Assembly (NCBI RefSeq): GCF_036924515.1
Contig: NZ_JAZHRR010000001.1
Coordinates: 2,451,001 to 2,515,000 of the forward strand
Reading direction: 5' to 3'
From: Bradyrhizobium sp. AZCC 1610
GTDB lineage: Bacteria > Pseudomonadota > Alphaproteobacteria > Rhizobiales > Xanthobacteraceae
DNA length: 64,000 nucleotides
Shown here: piece by piece, positions 53,942-64,000 of the stretch
How positions within the stretch are numbered: position 1 is the first letter of the stretch
Layout: the number at the start of each line of letters is the position of its first letter
Position numbers and translations under genes: made by a program
The notes under the pieces: generated by a model
The model's input: the letters and a program-made list of their open reading frames with translations, nothing else
What the model was told of the DNA's origin: nothing
The model's database searches: none

Positions 53942-55198
53942 TTATCGTTCCGGCCCGTACCGTCGCAGCGCCTCGAGCGTCAATCCCTTGCCGACCGCGC
54001 CGAAGATGTCACCTTCGACTATCCGGGCCGACGGCACGGCTTTGGTGATCGCCTTGTGGACGTGAGCGAGTTTCACCGAGCCGCCGGTCAGGAACACGGC
54101 GTCGATATCACCGGCGGCTAATCCCGCCTGAACAAGGCAATTGTTGATTCGCGCCGCGATGCGATCGGCCAGCTGCTTTGTATGGCTGACGAGATCGGGG
54201 CGGCCGATATCAGCGCCAAGACCGGGGGTAACCCACTCCAGCGGAATGTCCGCCCGATGCTTCTCGGACAGGGCGATCTTGGCGTCTTCGACTTCCATCG
54301 CGAGCGTATGGCCACGCTGTTCGTGCACCACGCGTATCAACCGGTCGAGAAGTTCCGGCTCGCTGGCCTCCTGCCGCACCTGGCGGATATCGGCCATCAC
54401 GCGTGGCTCATACATGCGGTTGATGCTCGACCAGGTCGCGAGGTCGTGGAAGTAGCTCGACGGTACGTCAAGCCCGGGACGCTTCATGGCGCTGCGGAAT
54501 CCGAACAGCGGCATGATCACGCCGAGGCTGAGCTGACGGTCGAAATCGGTGCCGCCGATGCGCACGCCGTCATTGGCGAGAATATCGGCCGCGCGATCGG
54601 CCTTGCCGTGGCGTTCGGGCCCCAGACGCACAATCGAAAAGTCGGACGTGCCGCCGCCAATATCAGCGATCAGTGCCACTTCCTCGGATGTGATCTGTCG
54701 CTCATAGTCCAGCGCCGCGGCGATCGGTTCGAACTGAAACGTGACCTCGTCAAAACCGATTCCCCGCGCAATTATCCGTAGCGTCTCCTCCGCCTTGCGA
54801 TCGGCGTCCGGCGCATTGTCGACGAAGTGAACCGGCCGGCCGTGGACAACATTACGCAGTTCATGGCCGGTGGCCTGTTCCGCGCGGCGTTTGACCGCGC
54901 CGAGGTAATAGGCGATCACGTCGCGAAAGCTGACCCGCGCGCGTCCGAGCCGGGTGGTTTCGTCGATCAGCGAGGTTCCGAGCACCGACTTGAGGCTCCG
55001 CATCAGGCGGCCAGGTGCGCCTTCGACATAGGCTTCCACGGCCCTGCGGCCGATCAAAACGGCGCCGTCGGTCTCATAGAAAATCGCGCTGGGAATCGTG
55101 GTCTGGGCGGCCTCCAGCGCCACCAGAACCGGCGCCCGGCCTTCGATGGTGCCAAGCGTCGTGTTCGACGTTCCGAAATCAAGGCCGCAGATCGACAT
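53942..55198 (-). CDS. Hsp70 family protein without substrate-binding domain (YegD-like)
   Basis: A 418-residue protein that is just the actin-like ATPase part of Hsp70. Phosphate 1 (LDFGTSNTTLG, 6-16), phosphate 2 (ADIGGGTSDFS) and adenosine (FLTGGSVKLAHV) motifs are present; the C-terminal peptide-binding beta domain is missing. YegD-like chaperone homologues have this size. Start 55198 (MSICGLDFG) is preferred; the frame extends to 55231. It diverges from tex. Confidence 0.88.
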   Translation of the reverse strand: MSICGLDFGTSNTTLGTIEGRAPVLVALEAAQTTIPSAIFYETDGAVLIGRRAVEAYVEGAPGRLMRSLKSVLGTSLIDETTRLGRARVSFRDVIAYYLGAVKRRAEQATGHELRNVVHGRPVHFVDNAPDADRKAEETLRIIARGIGFDEVTFQFEPIAAALDYERQITSEEVALIADIGGGTSDFSIVRLGPERHGKADRAADILANDGVRIGGTDFDRQLSLGVIMPLFGFRSAMKRPGLDVPSSYFHDLATWSSINRMYEPRVMADIRQVRQEASEPELLDRLIRVVHEQRGHTLAMEVEDAKIALSEKHRADIPLEWVTPGLGADIGRPDLVSHTKQLADRIAARINNCLVQAGLAAGDIDAVFLTGGSVKLAHVHKAITKAVPSARIVEGDIFGAVGKGLTLEALRRYGPER

Positions 55199-55432
55199 GG
55201 GTGCTCCGGGAGGGAGCGTCCGTTTACACATAACAAGGCCATCGATCCACCTTTATCTCGCCTTCTCATCCCGACGGGTGCTTCAATATCTATTGCGTTG
55301 CCCGGTGAGCCCATCCACAGATCAATTTGTTTCCGCGGACGCCTTGATGAAATAATCCGCGATGGTCCATAAGCGACCTCCCGGCGGCGTCCGGCGATTC
55401 ACCAGCCCTAATGGTTTTGAGGAAGATTTGGC

Positions 55433-57766
<2,334 letters not shown>

Positions 57767-57810
57767 GGAGAGCAGGAGTTAGCCATTTGGCGTTGAGTAT
57801 TCGGCTGCTT

Positions 57811-57947
57811 TCCCCGGATGCTGCGCAGCGCGCAGCGGTGCGCTGCTGATCCGGGGTCCATGCTGCGGTGATGGGTCCCGGCCCTGCGGGGCAGCGTTTC
57901 CGGACGATGCTTCGCATCGCCTAGGCTGCACCGCGTCCGGGACACGG
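57811..57947. repeat. composite palindromic intergenic repeat
   Basis: Two inverted modules lie between convergent tex and the glutaminase gene: CCCCGGAT...ATCCGGGG (about 57812-57857) and a second with GTCCCGG (near 57876) facing CCGGGAC (57938-57944). Position suggests it may end transcription from both sides. Confidence 0.55.
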
Positions 57948-57953
57948 AACTAA

Positions 57954-59813
57954 CTAACCGGGCGTCAACAGATTCAACTTCGCATTGGCGAGGATCAGGC
58001 GATCGGCCAGCAATTGCGCAAGGTTGCGCATGATCCGCTCGCCGGCTCGCGGATGCTGTTTTCGGAAACGTTCGAAATCGCGGAGCGGGATTTCGTAAGC
58101 GGTCGCGGCCATGTCGGCGAAGACGTCGGCGGAGCGGCGCGGCTCCAATAGCGCCATCTCGCCGAACGGCATTCCCGCCGTCAGCGTCGCCAGGCGGATG
58201 CCGTCGGGCAGGGTGACATGCACTACGCCGCTCCGCAGAAAGAACACCGAGGTCGCGGGATCGCCGGCGGCGATGATCTTTTCGCTCGCCTGATGGGTCC
58301 GGATCGAAGCGAGCGAGGCGAGATCGATCAGTTCCTCGCCCGTTAGCCCCGCCAGCAGCGCCTGTTCGGAGAGTTCGGTCGCCTCGAAGAAATCGATCGC
58401 GCCGCCGTAACGATAGACCACCTGGTCTTCCGCCCACTCGATGGCGGCATCGAGCAGGTAGTAGTTGCGGATATTGGTCAGGCCTTCCGTCCATTCCCCG
58501 ATCATCTTCCAGTCCGGCGACGATCGCCTGATGCCGGACAGGACCACGGTGACGTGGAAGCCTGCGAGCTCGCGGAACTCCTCGGCGAGCAGGCGGGTGC
58601 CGGCGCGGGTCATGGCCGTGACGCGGCGCAGGTCGAAGATGACGAGTTGTGGCCGCGGCTTGGCCGCCAGCTGTCGCGAGACGTAATCGACATTGGAGAA
58701 CGACAGCGTGCCCACCAGTTCGATCACGCGGACATCCTGATGATGCGCGGCCAGGATGTTCTGTTCCTGTGCGCGCCGCACGCGCCGCGACGGGCTGTTG
58801 CCGATGTCGTAATCGGCGATGATGCTGTTGCGCGCATCGTCGCTGCGGTTGAGCATATGCAGGTCGTAATGCGATGACAGCGCCTCGCAGACCTTGATGC
58901 CGCGCACGCTGTTGCCGTGCTTGTCGAGTTTCGGCGAATAGCTGCCGAGCCCGAGCCGCGCCGGTAGCGCCGCAAGGATGCCGCCGCCGACGCCGCTCTT
59001 CGCGGGGATGCCGATCCGGTAGATCCATTCCCCGGCGTAATCGTACATACCGGAGCTCGTCATGACGGAGAGCGTCCGCGAGATGGCATACGGCGTCAGC
59101 ACCTGTTCGCCGGTGACGGGATTGATGCCGCGGTTGGCGAGGGTGGCCGCCATGACAGCGATATCGCGCGCCGTCACCAGGATGGCGCATTGCCGGAAAT
59201 ACACCTCCAGCACGGCAGCCACGTTGTCCCGGATCACGGCATTGGTGCGCAGCAAATAGCCGATCGCGCGGTTGCGGTCGCCGGTTGCGCTTTCGGAGGC
59301 ATAGACCGCGTCGTCGACATCGAGATCGCGCCCGGCAAACCGGCCCAGCGCCTGCCTGATGTATTCGAATGCGGTGTCGCCCTTGGCCTCATAGATCAGG
59401 CCGGAGCAGGCGATCGCGCCGGCATTGACCATCGGGTTGAAGGGATGGTTTTCAGCGTTGAGGCGTATCGAGTTGAAAGGATCGCCCGATGGCTCGACGC
59501 CGATCACGCTCTCGACCCGCGCCGCGCCCAGCGTGTCCAGCGCCAGCGCGAACACGAATGGCTTCGACATCGACTGGATGGTGAAAGGGATTTGGGTGTC
59601 GCCGACCTCGTAGACATGACCGTCGAGGGTGGCGAGGCTGATGCCGAAATGGGCAGGCTCGGCCTTGCCGAGCTCGGGGATGTAGTTGGCGACCGCGCCG
59701 CTGGTCTCAGTTGCGAACTCGGCGTGGCACGCATTCAGGAACCGCAGCAAGGGCGGTTTCGAGCTGGTCCAGGCAGCGGGGCCGGCGTTAAGCGGAGGAG
59801 GCGATTGCTTCAT
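57954..59813 (-). CDS. glsA: glutaminase fused to STAS and cyclic-nucleotide-binding domains
   Basis: A 619-residue three-domain protein. Residues about 20-325 are a serine-dependent glutaminase with SxxK in QSMSKPF (Ser81, Lys84), NAGAI (130-134) and KSGVGGG (272-278). A STAS domain follows at about 360-465 (VRVIELVGTLSFSN; LVIFDLRRVTAM), then a cyclic-nucleotide-binding domain at about 495-610 with the phosphate cassette FGEMALL (550-556) and Arg560-Ser-Ala. Ordinary GlsA is about 305-310 residues. The gene is 22 bases after the TAXI-TRAP permease, suggesting uptake of glutamine or a relative, with hydrolysis controlled by a nucleotide signal (inference). Confidence 0.9.
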   Translation of the reverse strand: MKQSPPPLNAGPAAWTSSKPPLLRFLNACHAEFATETSGAVANYIPELGKAEPAHFGISLATLDGHVYEVGDTQIPFTIQSMSKPFVFALALDTLGAARVESVIGVEPSGDPFNSIRLNAENHPFNPMVNAGAIACSGLIYEAKGDTAFEYIRQALGRFAGRDLDVDDAVYASESATGDRNRAIGYLLRTNAVIRDNVAAVLEVYFRQCAILVTARDIAVMAATLANRGINPVTGEQVLTPYAISRTLSVMTSSGMYDYAGEWIYRIGIPAKSGVGGGILAALPARLGLGSYSPKLDKHGNSVRGIKVCEALSSHYDLHMLNRSDDARNSIIADYDIGNSPSRRVRRAQEQNILAAHHQDVRVIELVGTLSFSNVDYVSRQLAAKPRPQLVIFDLRRVTAMTRAGTRLLAEEFRELAGFHVTVVLSGIRRSSPDWKMIGEWTEGLTNIRNYYLLDAAIEWAEDQVVYRYGGAIDFFEATELSEQALLAGLTGEELIDLASLASIRTHQASEKIIAAGDPATSVFFLRSGVVHVTLPDGIRLATLTAGMPFGEMALLEPRRSADVFADMAATAYEIPLRDFERFRKQHPRAGERIMRNLAQLLADRLILANAKLNLLTPG

Positions 59814-59835
59814 CGCCTCCTCTTGTGCAACGCAA

Positions 59836-61899
59836 TCAGGGAGCGTGCAACTGGTTCGGCGCCAGCGTCCGGCGCCGTATCAGCACGAGCGCGATCAGAA
59901 CGGTCGGGATCAGGATCGCCAATCCAAGAGAGGTGACCTGCCATTGTGACAGCGGCATGATGCCGCCGCCGGGCGTTGCGATCACGAACCCGCCGATTAC
60001 GAGCAATACCCGTAGTGGCCATTCCAATGATCCAGTGCCCCTGAGGTCGCCAACGAAGACCTGATGGCCCTGGATGCCGCCGCAGATGAACAGCGTACCG
60101 AAGCCCGCCAGCCCCATCAGCCCGAGTCCTTCGAGATACGGGCTTGGTCCCTGCAGCACCAACGCCGGGTTCAGCACGAAGAAGAAGGGAATGAAGTAGA
60201 TGATGCTGCCGACCCACATCGATTCCCATCCCGTCTTCATCGCCGGTGAGCCGGCGATGCCGGCCGCGGCAAAGGAGGCGATGGCGACCGGTGGCGTGAT
60301 CGAGGACAGCATGCCCCAGTAGAAGATGAACATGTGCACGGCCATGCGGTTGAGCCCGAGCTTTTCCAGCGCAGGCGCCACCAGGATGGCGAGGAAGATG
60401 TAGCAAGCCGTCGTCGTCAGTCCGAGCCCGAGAACGAGGCTCGTAAAAGCGCACATCACGAGCAGCAGCAACGCATTGTCGCCGGCGATCCGCAACAGAT
60501 CGTTGGCGAGGCTGGAGACCACGCCGGTCATCGAGAACGCGCCGATCAGAAGCCCGCAACCGGCCAGGATGCCGACCAGCTCGACGAAGGTGCGGCCGTT
60601 GACCTCGAGGAACTTGTTGATGGTCGAGAGCGTCCAGCGCGTATCCTTGGAGAAGAGCTGGTTCAGGACCAGCAGCAGTGCGGTCGCGTAGAACGGCGCG
60701 TGGCTCTCGCGCTTGAAATACAGCAGCATCACAATCAGCAGCGCGATTACGAAAATGTAGTACCATCCTTCCTTGATGGTGTCCCACACCTTCGGCAGCT
60801 CGGCGCGCGGAATGCCCTTCAGCCCGTGGCGCGCGGCATAGGAATCCACCTGCATGAACAGGCCGACATAATACAGCACAGCCGGAATGATCGCGGCGAG
60901 CGCGACGTCGGCGTAACTGACGTTGAGGAACTGCGCGATCACGAATGCGGTTGCGCCCATCACCGGCGGCGCCAGCACCGCGCCGGTCGACGCGCAGGCC
61001 TCGATCGCGGCGGCATAGGAGGCGCGGAACCCGCTCTTCTTCATGACCGGAATGGTCATGGTGCCGGCGGTCAGCACGTTGGAGATGATCGAACCGGACA
61101 TCATGCCGAGCAGGCCAGAGGCAAAGATGCAGACCTTCGCGGCGCCGCCCCGGAAGGTGCCGCACAGCGCAAAGGCGATGTTGATGAAGAATTTTCCGGC
61201 GCCCGTCATCATCAGCGCGGTGCCGAACACCAGAAAGCCGATCACGGTGTCGGCAAAGGCCTGGATCGGGATGCCGAGCAGGCTTTCGCCCGACAGCACA
61301 TGATAGGACGTCGCCTGTTCGAGCGTCGATTGCGTGCCGCGGAACGGTCCCAGCCATTTCGCGTCGGCGAATAGGGGATAAACCGTAAACGGCAGCACGC
61401 TAAGCAGCAGGCTCCAGCCGCCGGTGCGCCGCAACGCCTCCATCAGCGCCGCCCACATGATGACGCCGGCGACGATGACGTCCGTCGGTGCGCCGCCGAA
61501 TTCCCAGCCGGCTTCCGCCGCCTTGCGGACGCTGCGCATCAGGAGGATGGCGCAGGCGAAGGTGACGACGAAAAGCAGGATGTCGTACCAGGGAATTCGG
61601 TTGAGCGGCGCGGTCCCGGTTCCGGGAAAGATCAGGAACGTGAACGGCAGCATCAGCGCGATAAGGAGATAGAAATACTCGGTGTTGAGCTGCGTATAGC
61701 CGAGGAAGAAGCGCAGCGAGAATTGCTGGTTGATGCACAAAAGGATGGTGGCCGCGGTCGCGACCACCAGCGCCCAGCGCCACGCGCCGTGCAACGTTCG
61801 CACGCGCGTGACTTCAGCTTCCTGCATGTTGGCATGCGGGTCGTCGAACACAATCCGCTGTGCCGGCACGACCACGCTATCGCTCGCAGAAGGTGACAT
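59836..61899 (-). CDS. TRAP transporter fused permease (4TM/12TM), TAXI type
   Basis: A 687-residue membrane protein in which the small DctQ-like and large DctM-like TRAP subunits are fused, the usual TAXI form. A short cytoplasmic N-terminus leads to about 16-17 helices. Recognisable parts are FFINIAFALCGTFRGGAAKV and LTAGTMTIPVMKKSGF. It carries organic acids or amino acids into the cell by a cation gradient. The binding-protein gene is 45 bases upstream, and glsA 22 bases downstream. Confidence 0.9.
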   Translation of the reverse strand: MSPSASDSVVVPAQRIVFDDPHANMQEAEVTRVRTLHGAWRWALVVATAATILLCINQQFSLRFFLGYTQLNTEYFYLLIALMLPFTFLIFPGTGTAPLNRIPWYDILLFVVTFACAILLMRSVRKAAEAGWEFGGAPTDVIVAGVIMWAALMEALRRTGGWSLLLSVLPFTVYPLFADAKWLGPFRGTQSTLEQATSYHVLSGESLLGIPIQAFADTVIGFLVFGTALMMTGAGKFFINIAFALCGTFRGGAAKVCIFASGLLGMMSGSIISNVLTAGTMTIPVMKKSGFRASYAAAIEACASTGAVLAPPVMGATAFVIAQFLNVSYADVALAAIIPAVLYYVGLFMQVDSYAARHGLKGIPRAELPKVWDTIKEGWYYIFVIALLIVMLLYFKRESHAPFYATALLLVLNQLFSKDTRWTLSTINKFLEVNGRTFVELVGILAGCGLLIGAFSMTGVVSSLANDLLRIAGDNALLLLVMCAFTSLVLGLGLTTTACYIFLAILVAPALEKLGLNRMAVHMFIFYWGMLSSITPPVAIASFAAAGIAGSPAMKTGWESMWVGSIIYFIPFFFVLNPALVLQGPSPYLEGLGLMGLAGFGTLFICGGIQGHQVFVGDLRGTGSLEWPLRVLLVIGGFVIATPGGGIMPLSQWQVTSLGLAILIPTVLIALVLIRRRTLAPNQLHAP

Positions 61900-61944
61900 T
61901 ATTTCCCTCGAGACGGTGTTCGACTTGAGCGAGTAGCGTCGGTG

Positions 61945-63105
61945 CTATTCGAAGCCGTTCGGCATATTCGCCTTGGCCAGCGCCGCAGCGCGCGCCTTCA
62001 TCCAGCCGTCGAGAAACGCCTTGTCATCTGCCGGTGGGCTGGACTTGCCATAGTCCGTCCATGCGGCGGCCAGCACTTGCTGGCGCTTGAACAGCGCATT
62101 GTTGTGTGCGTCCTGCTCGGCGGACCATTGCCCGGCTTCCTTCAGCGCCTTCACGGCGCCCGGATGCACCGGGACCACCCAGTTCTTGGTCTGGCGGTCG
62201 GCCGCAAGGCCGCCCGCGCCCGGCGCGGCATCCTTGTAAGCGTCGTAGCCCGTGATCATCGCCTTGGTGATGGCATAGACCTCGTCGGCGCCCAGCGATC
62301 CGTAAGACACGAAGATCGGGTAGGGGTAGTTGCCGAGCTCGATCGGCTTGTCCTTGGTGATGCCGGCACCGCAGGTCGCGGTGTGCGGGAAGAAGAACGA
62401 GCCAACCTTTTTCACGCGCTCCCAGCCGGCCTTGTCGCTGGCGGGCAGGGGCGGCCAGATGATGCCGCGCGGTGATGTCTCGAGTTCTTTCGCCGGGCCG
62501 GTGATGGTGGTGGCGAAGGCGGCATCGACGTCGTTGTTGATCATGCCCTTCCACATCGCGCCATAGCTCGAGAATTCGACAATCTTGACGTCGCTTTGCT
62601 TGAGGTCGCCGAACGCCAGGATCGCGAGCGCGTTCTGGTTCAGCGCCGGCGAACCGACCACGAAGCCGACGCGCTTGCCCTTGAGCTGCTTGATCTCGGT
62701 CACGCCGGTATCCTTGGCGACGCCGAGCGTGGCGGCGTTGCAGTCGACGGTAGACAGCACCAATTGCAGGGCTTGCGGCCCCCATTCCTTGGTACCGAAT
62801 TCGAACACGCCTTCCTGAGCGAAATAGGAGCCGGAGCCCATCGCGGACATGGCCGCGCGCTTGGCGCGCAACGGTGCCAGTCGCGCCACGTCGTTGCCGG
62901 CGGGCAGCACGCGGACATCGGTACCGTATTTGTCCTTCATCATCTTGCCGATGCCGACGGCGATGTTGAAGCCCGCCGTTCCGGTGTCATAGGCGGTGAC
63001 GACCATGGTCGGCGGCAGCTTGACGTCCTGGGAATAGGCCGGCGAGGCCAGCAGCGAGATGCCTGCCAGGGCAATTGGCGCGAGCGCCGTCAACCGATGA
63101 ATCAT
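61945..63105 (-). CDS. TAXI family TRAP transporter solute-binding protein
   Basis: A 386-residue periplasmic protein with a signal peptide (about 1-25, ending SPAYSQ). TAXI features include YDTGTAGFNIAVGIGKMM near residues 39-56 and the late YPIFVSYGSLGADEVY. Some TAXI proteins bind glutamate or glutamine, which would fit the glutaminase in this operon, but the ligand here is not proven. Confidence 0.9.
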   Translation of the reverse strand: MIHRLTALAPIALAGISLLASPAYSQDVKLPPTMVVTAYDTGTAGFNIAVGIGKMMKDKYGTDVRVLPAGNDVARLAPLRAKRAAMSAMGSGSYFAQEGVFEFGTKEWGPQALQLVLSTVDCNAATLGVAKDTGVTEIKQLKGKRVGFVVGSPALNQNALAILAFGDLKQSDVKIVEFSSYGAMWKGMINNDVDAAFATTITGPAKELETSPRGIIWPPLPASDKAGWERVKKVGSFFFPHTATCGAGITKDKPIELGNYPYPIFVSYGSLGADEVYAITKAMITGYDAYKDAAPGAGGLAADRQTKNWVVPVHPGAVKALKEAGQWSAEQDAHNNALFKRQQVLAAAWTDYGKSSPPADDKAFLDGWMKARAAALAKANMPNGFE

Positions 63106-63276
63106 AGTTTTTCCCTCAGATGGTTTTCGCTTTGCGAAAGTCTCTTGTTAGCGTTGATCATGTCATCGGCGGCTGGCGATGGCAACGTTAGGTGCGCAGA
63201 CGTCTACACCCGAGCTGGACAGATTGTCGCGGAAATCGTCGCAAGCACGTCGCAAGCACATCTATGCCGTGATCCG

Positions 63277-63498
63277 TTAAGCTTCGATGATTGCGACGAC
63301 CTGTCCTTCGGCGATGACGTCGTCGAGATTGACCAGGATAGCCTTGATTCTTCCTGCCGTCGTCGACGTGACCGGAATTTCCATTTTCATGGCTTCGACA
63401 AATGCAATCTCGTCGCCGTCACCGACATTTCCGCCGGTTGTGACGGGAAGTGCGCACACGCGACCGGCGACTTCGGTGACGATCTTGATGTCTGGCAT
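63277..63498 (-). CDS. biotin carboxyl carrier-type protein (biotin/lipoyl domain)
   Basis: A 73-residue single-domain protein with the biotinylation motif EAMKME (Lys38) in FVEAMKMEIPV and the closing half GRIKAILVNLDDVIAEGQVVAII, so a biotin acceptor. It is too short to be AccB with its N-terminal extension; such stand-alone carriers are found with acyl-CoA carboxylase or 5-oxoprolinase/urea-amidolyase-type genes. No carboxylase is in the window. Start 63498 is preferred; the frame is open to 63753 through the promoter region. It heads the TAXI-TRAP-glsA operon, divergent from iclR. Confidence 0.85.
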   Translation of the reverse strand: MPDIKIVTEVAGRVCALPVTTGGNVGDGDEIAFVEAMKMEIPVTSTTAGRIKAILVNLDDVIAEGQVVAIIEA

Positions 63499-63592
63499 TT
63501 CCGTTCTCCGGGACCGTCTGACGGACTGGTTGTCCTCGTGAACGGCTTTTTGTTGTGGCCGCAGATTGCCTGAGGTAGATTGTTCTGCAAGT

Positions 63593-63617
63593 GGAATTTT
63601 ATTCCGCAGAGCGGAAT
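63593..63617. promoter_or_regulatory. overlapping dyads, candidate IclR operator
   Basis: GGAAT-TTT-ATTCC (63593-63605) and ATTCCGC-AGA-GCGGAAT (63601-63617) are two perfect inverted repeats sharing ATTCC. They lie 14-38 bases before the IclR start and about 95 before the carrier gene. GGAA/TTCC dyads are common in IclR-family operators, and overlap with the ribosome region suggests autorepression. Confidence 0.55.
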
Positions 63618-63630
63618 GGAGCCATAAAAA

Positions 63631-64000
63631 ATGGGAAGACGCTCGGAACGGCTTAGCAAACAGGGAATGCTTGCCAGCGATCTGGCAGGCGAGGGTGATG
63701 TGATCCAGGTGGTGTCGCGGGCGTTCGACGTCCTGCGCTGCTTCGAGGGTCATGAAGCCAGACTAGGAAATCTGGAAATTTCCAGCCGTTGCGGCCTGCC
63801 GCGGTCGACGGTATCGCGGCTCACCCACACGCTGACGCGGATGGGCCAGCTCGTTTATCTGCCGCGCGACCAGAAATACCGTATCGGTCCAAGCGCGGTG
63901 GCGATGAGCACCTCGATGATGAAGGGGTTGCAGCTTCGCAACCTGATTCGGCTGCGGCTGCAGGATGTCGCCGATCAATTGCCGGGTACCGTCGGCTTCG
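63631..64000 (+). CDS. IclR family transcriptional regulator (3' end beyond window)
   Basis: The first 123 residues of a regulator: an N-terminal winged HTH (VVSRAFDVLRCFEG, then LEISSRCGLPRSTVSRLTHTLTRMGQL, about 28-76) followed by the start of the effector domain (YRIGPSAVAMS, about 86-96). ATG at 63631 has GGAG nine bases upstream. It is divergent from the biotin carrier/TAXI operon and likely controls it. The gene is cut by the window end. Confidence 0.88.
   Translation, partial: MGRRSERLSKQGMLASDLAGEGDVIQVVSRAFDVLRCFEGHEARLGNLEISSRCGLPRSTVSRLTHTLTRMGQLVYLPRDQKYRIGPSAVAMSTSMMKGLQLRNLIRLRLQDVADQLPGTVGF

Overview
The window reads as chromosome of a high-GC alphaproteobacterium, most likely Bradyrhizobium or a close relative (my inference from gene content: ExoF-type export protein, IalB protein, ExbB with a Pro/Ala-rich N-terminal extension, a stand-alone five-gene branched-chain-type ABC operon, a TAXI-TRAP system, and several families of short palindromic intergenic repeats). 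No rRNA gene, complete tRNA gene or CRISPR array is visible.

Region 1 (1-12.9 kb) is a surface polysaccharide locus: a CpsD/BY-kinase-like ATPase with a degenerate Walker A, a methyltransferase, GT2 and two GT4 glycosyltransferases, an acyltransferase-3, an FkbM methyltransferase, a secreted GH16 glycanase on the opposite strand, a Wzx-type flippase, an ExoF/Wza-type export protein, a small ExoX-like membrane protein, a tiny zinc-ribbon protein and GalE. The first seven genes overlap or nearly touch, so they form one operon. Region 2 (12.9-17.8 kb) is accessory: a double-HTH protein, an intact three-gene IS66 element, two small orphan genes, and the 5' part of a tRNA-Gln-like sequence.

Region 3 (17.8-26 kb) has an IalB-family protein, an RND efflux pair, and exbB-exbD-tonB preceded by an N-terminally shortened PKHD-type hydroxylase. 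Region 4 (26-33.2 kb) is an ABC importer of the branched-chain/aromatic class whose last gene is an aromatic-type aldehyde dehydrogenase, with a divergent AraC regulator. Region 5 (33.2-47.3 kb) begins with a small unknown membrane protein, a site-2 protease and a GFA protein, then becomes a sugar-acid catabolic block: IlvD/EDD dehydratase, two SDRs and a RidA-like protein on the minus strand, a LacI regulator, and on the plus strand a complete carbohydrate ABC importer, a DenD-like dehydrogenase, KdgK and Eda. Two copies of a LacI-type operator core place both arms under one regulator.

Region 6 (47.3-53.9 kb) is a CoA-thioester catabolic cluster: SCP-x-type thiolase, CaiB/BaiF CoA-transferase, acyl-CoA dehydrogenase, a cysteine-less thiolase homologue paired with a DUF35 protein, and a CMD-family protein, plus slyX and an overlooked 33-residue membrane peptide. 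Region 7 (53.9-64 kb) holds a short Hsp70-like protein, the Tex RNA-binding protein, and a minus-strand operon of biotin carrier protein, TAXI substrate-binding protein, fused TRAP permease and an unusual glutaminase-STAS-cyclic-nucleotide-binding fusion, divergent from an IclR regulator cut by the window end. That operon and its three-domain glutaminase are the most interesting system seen here.
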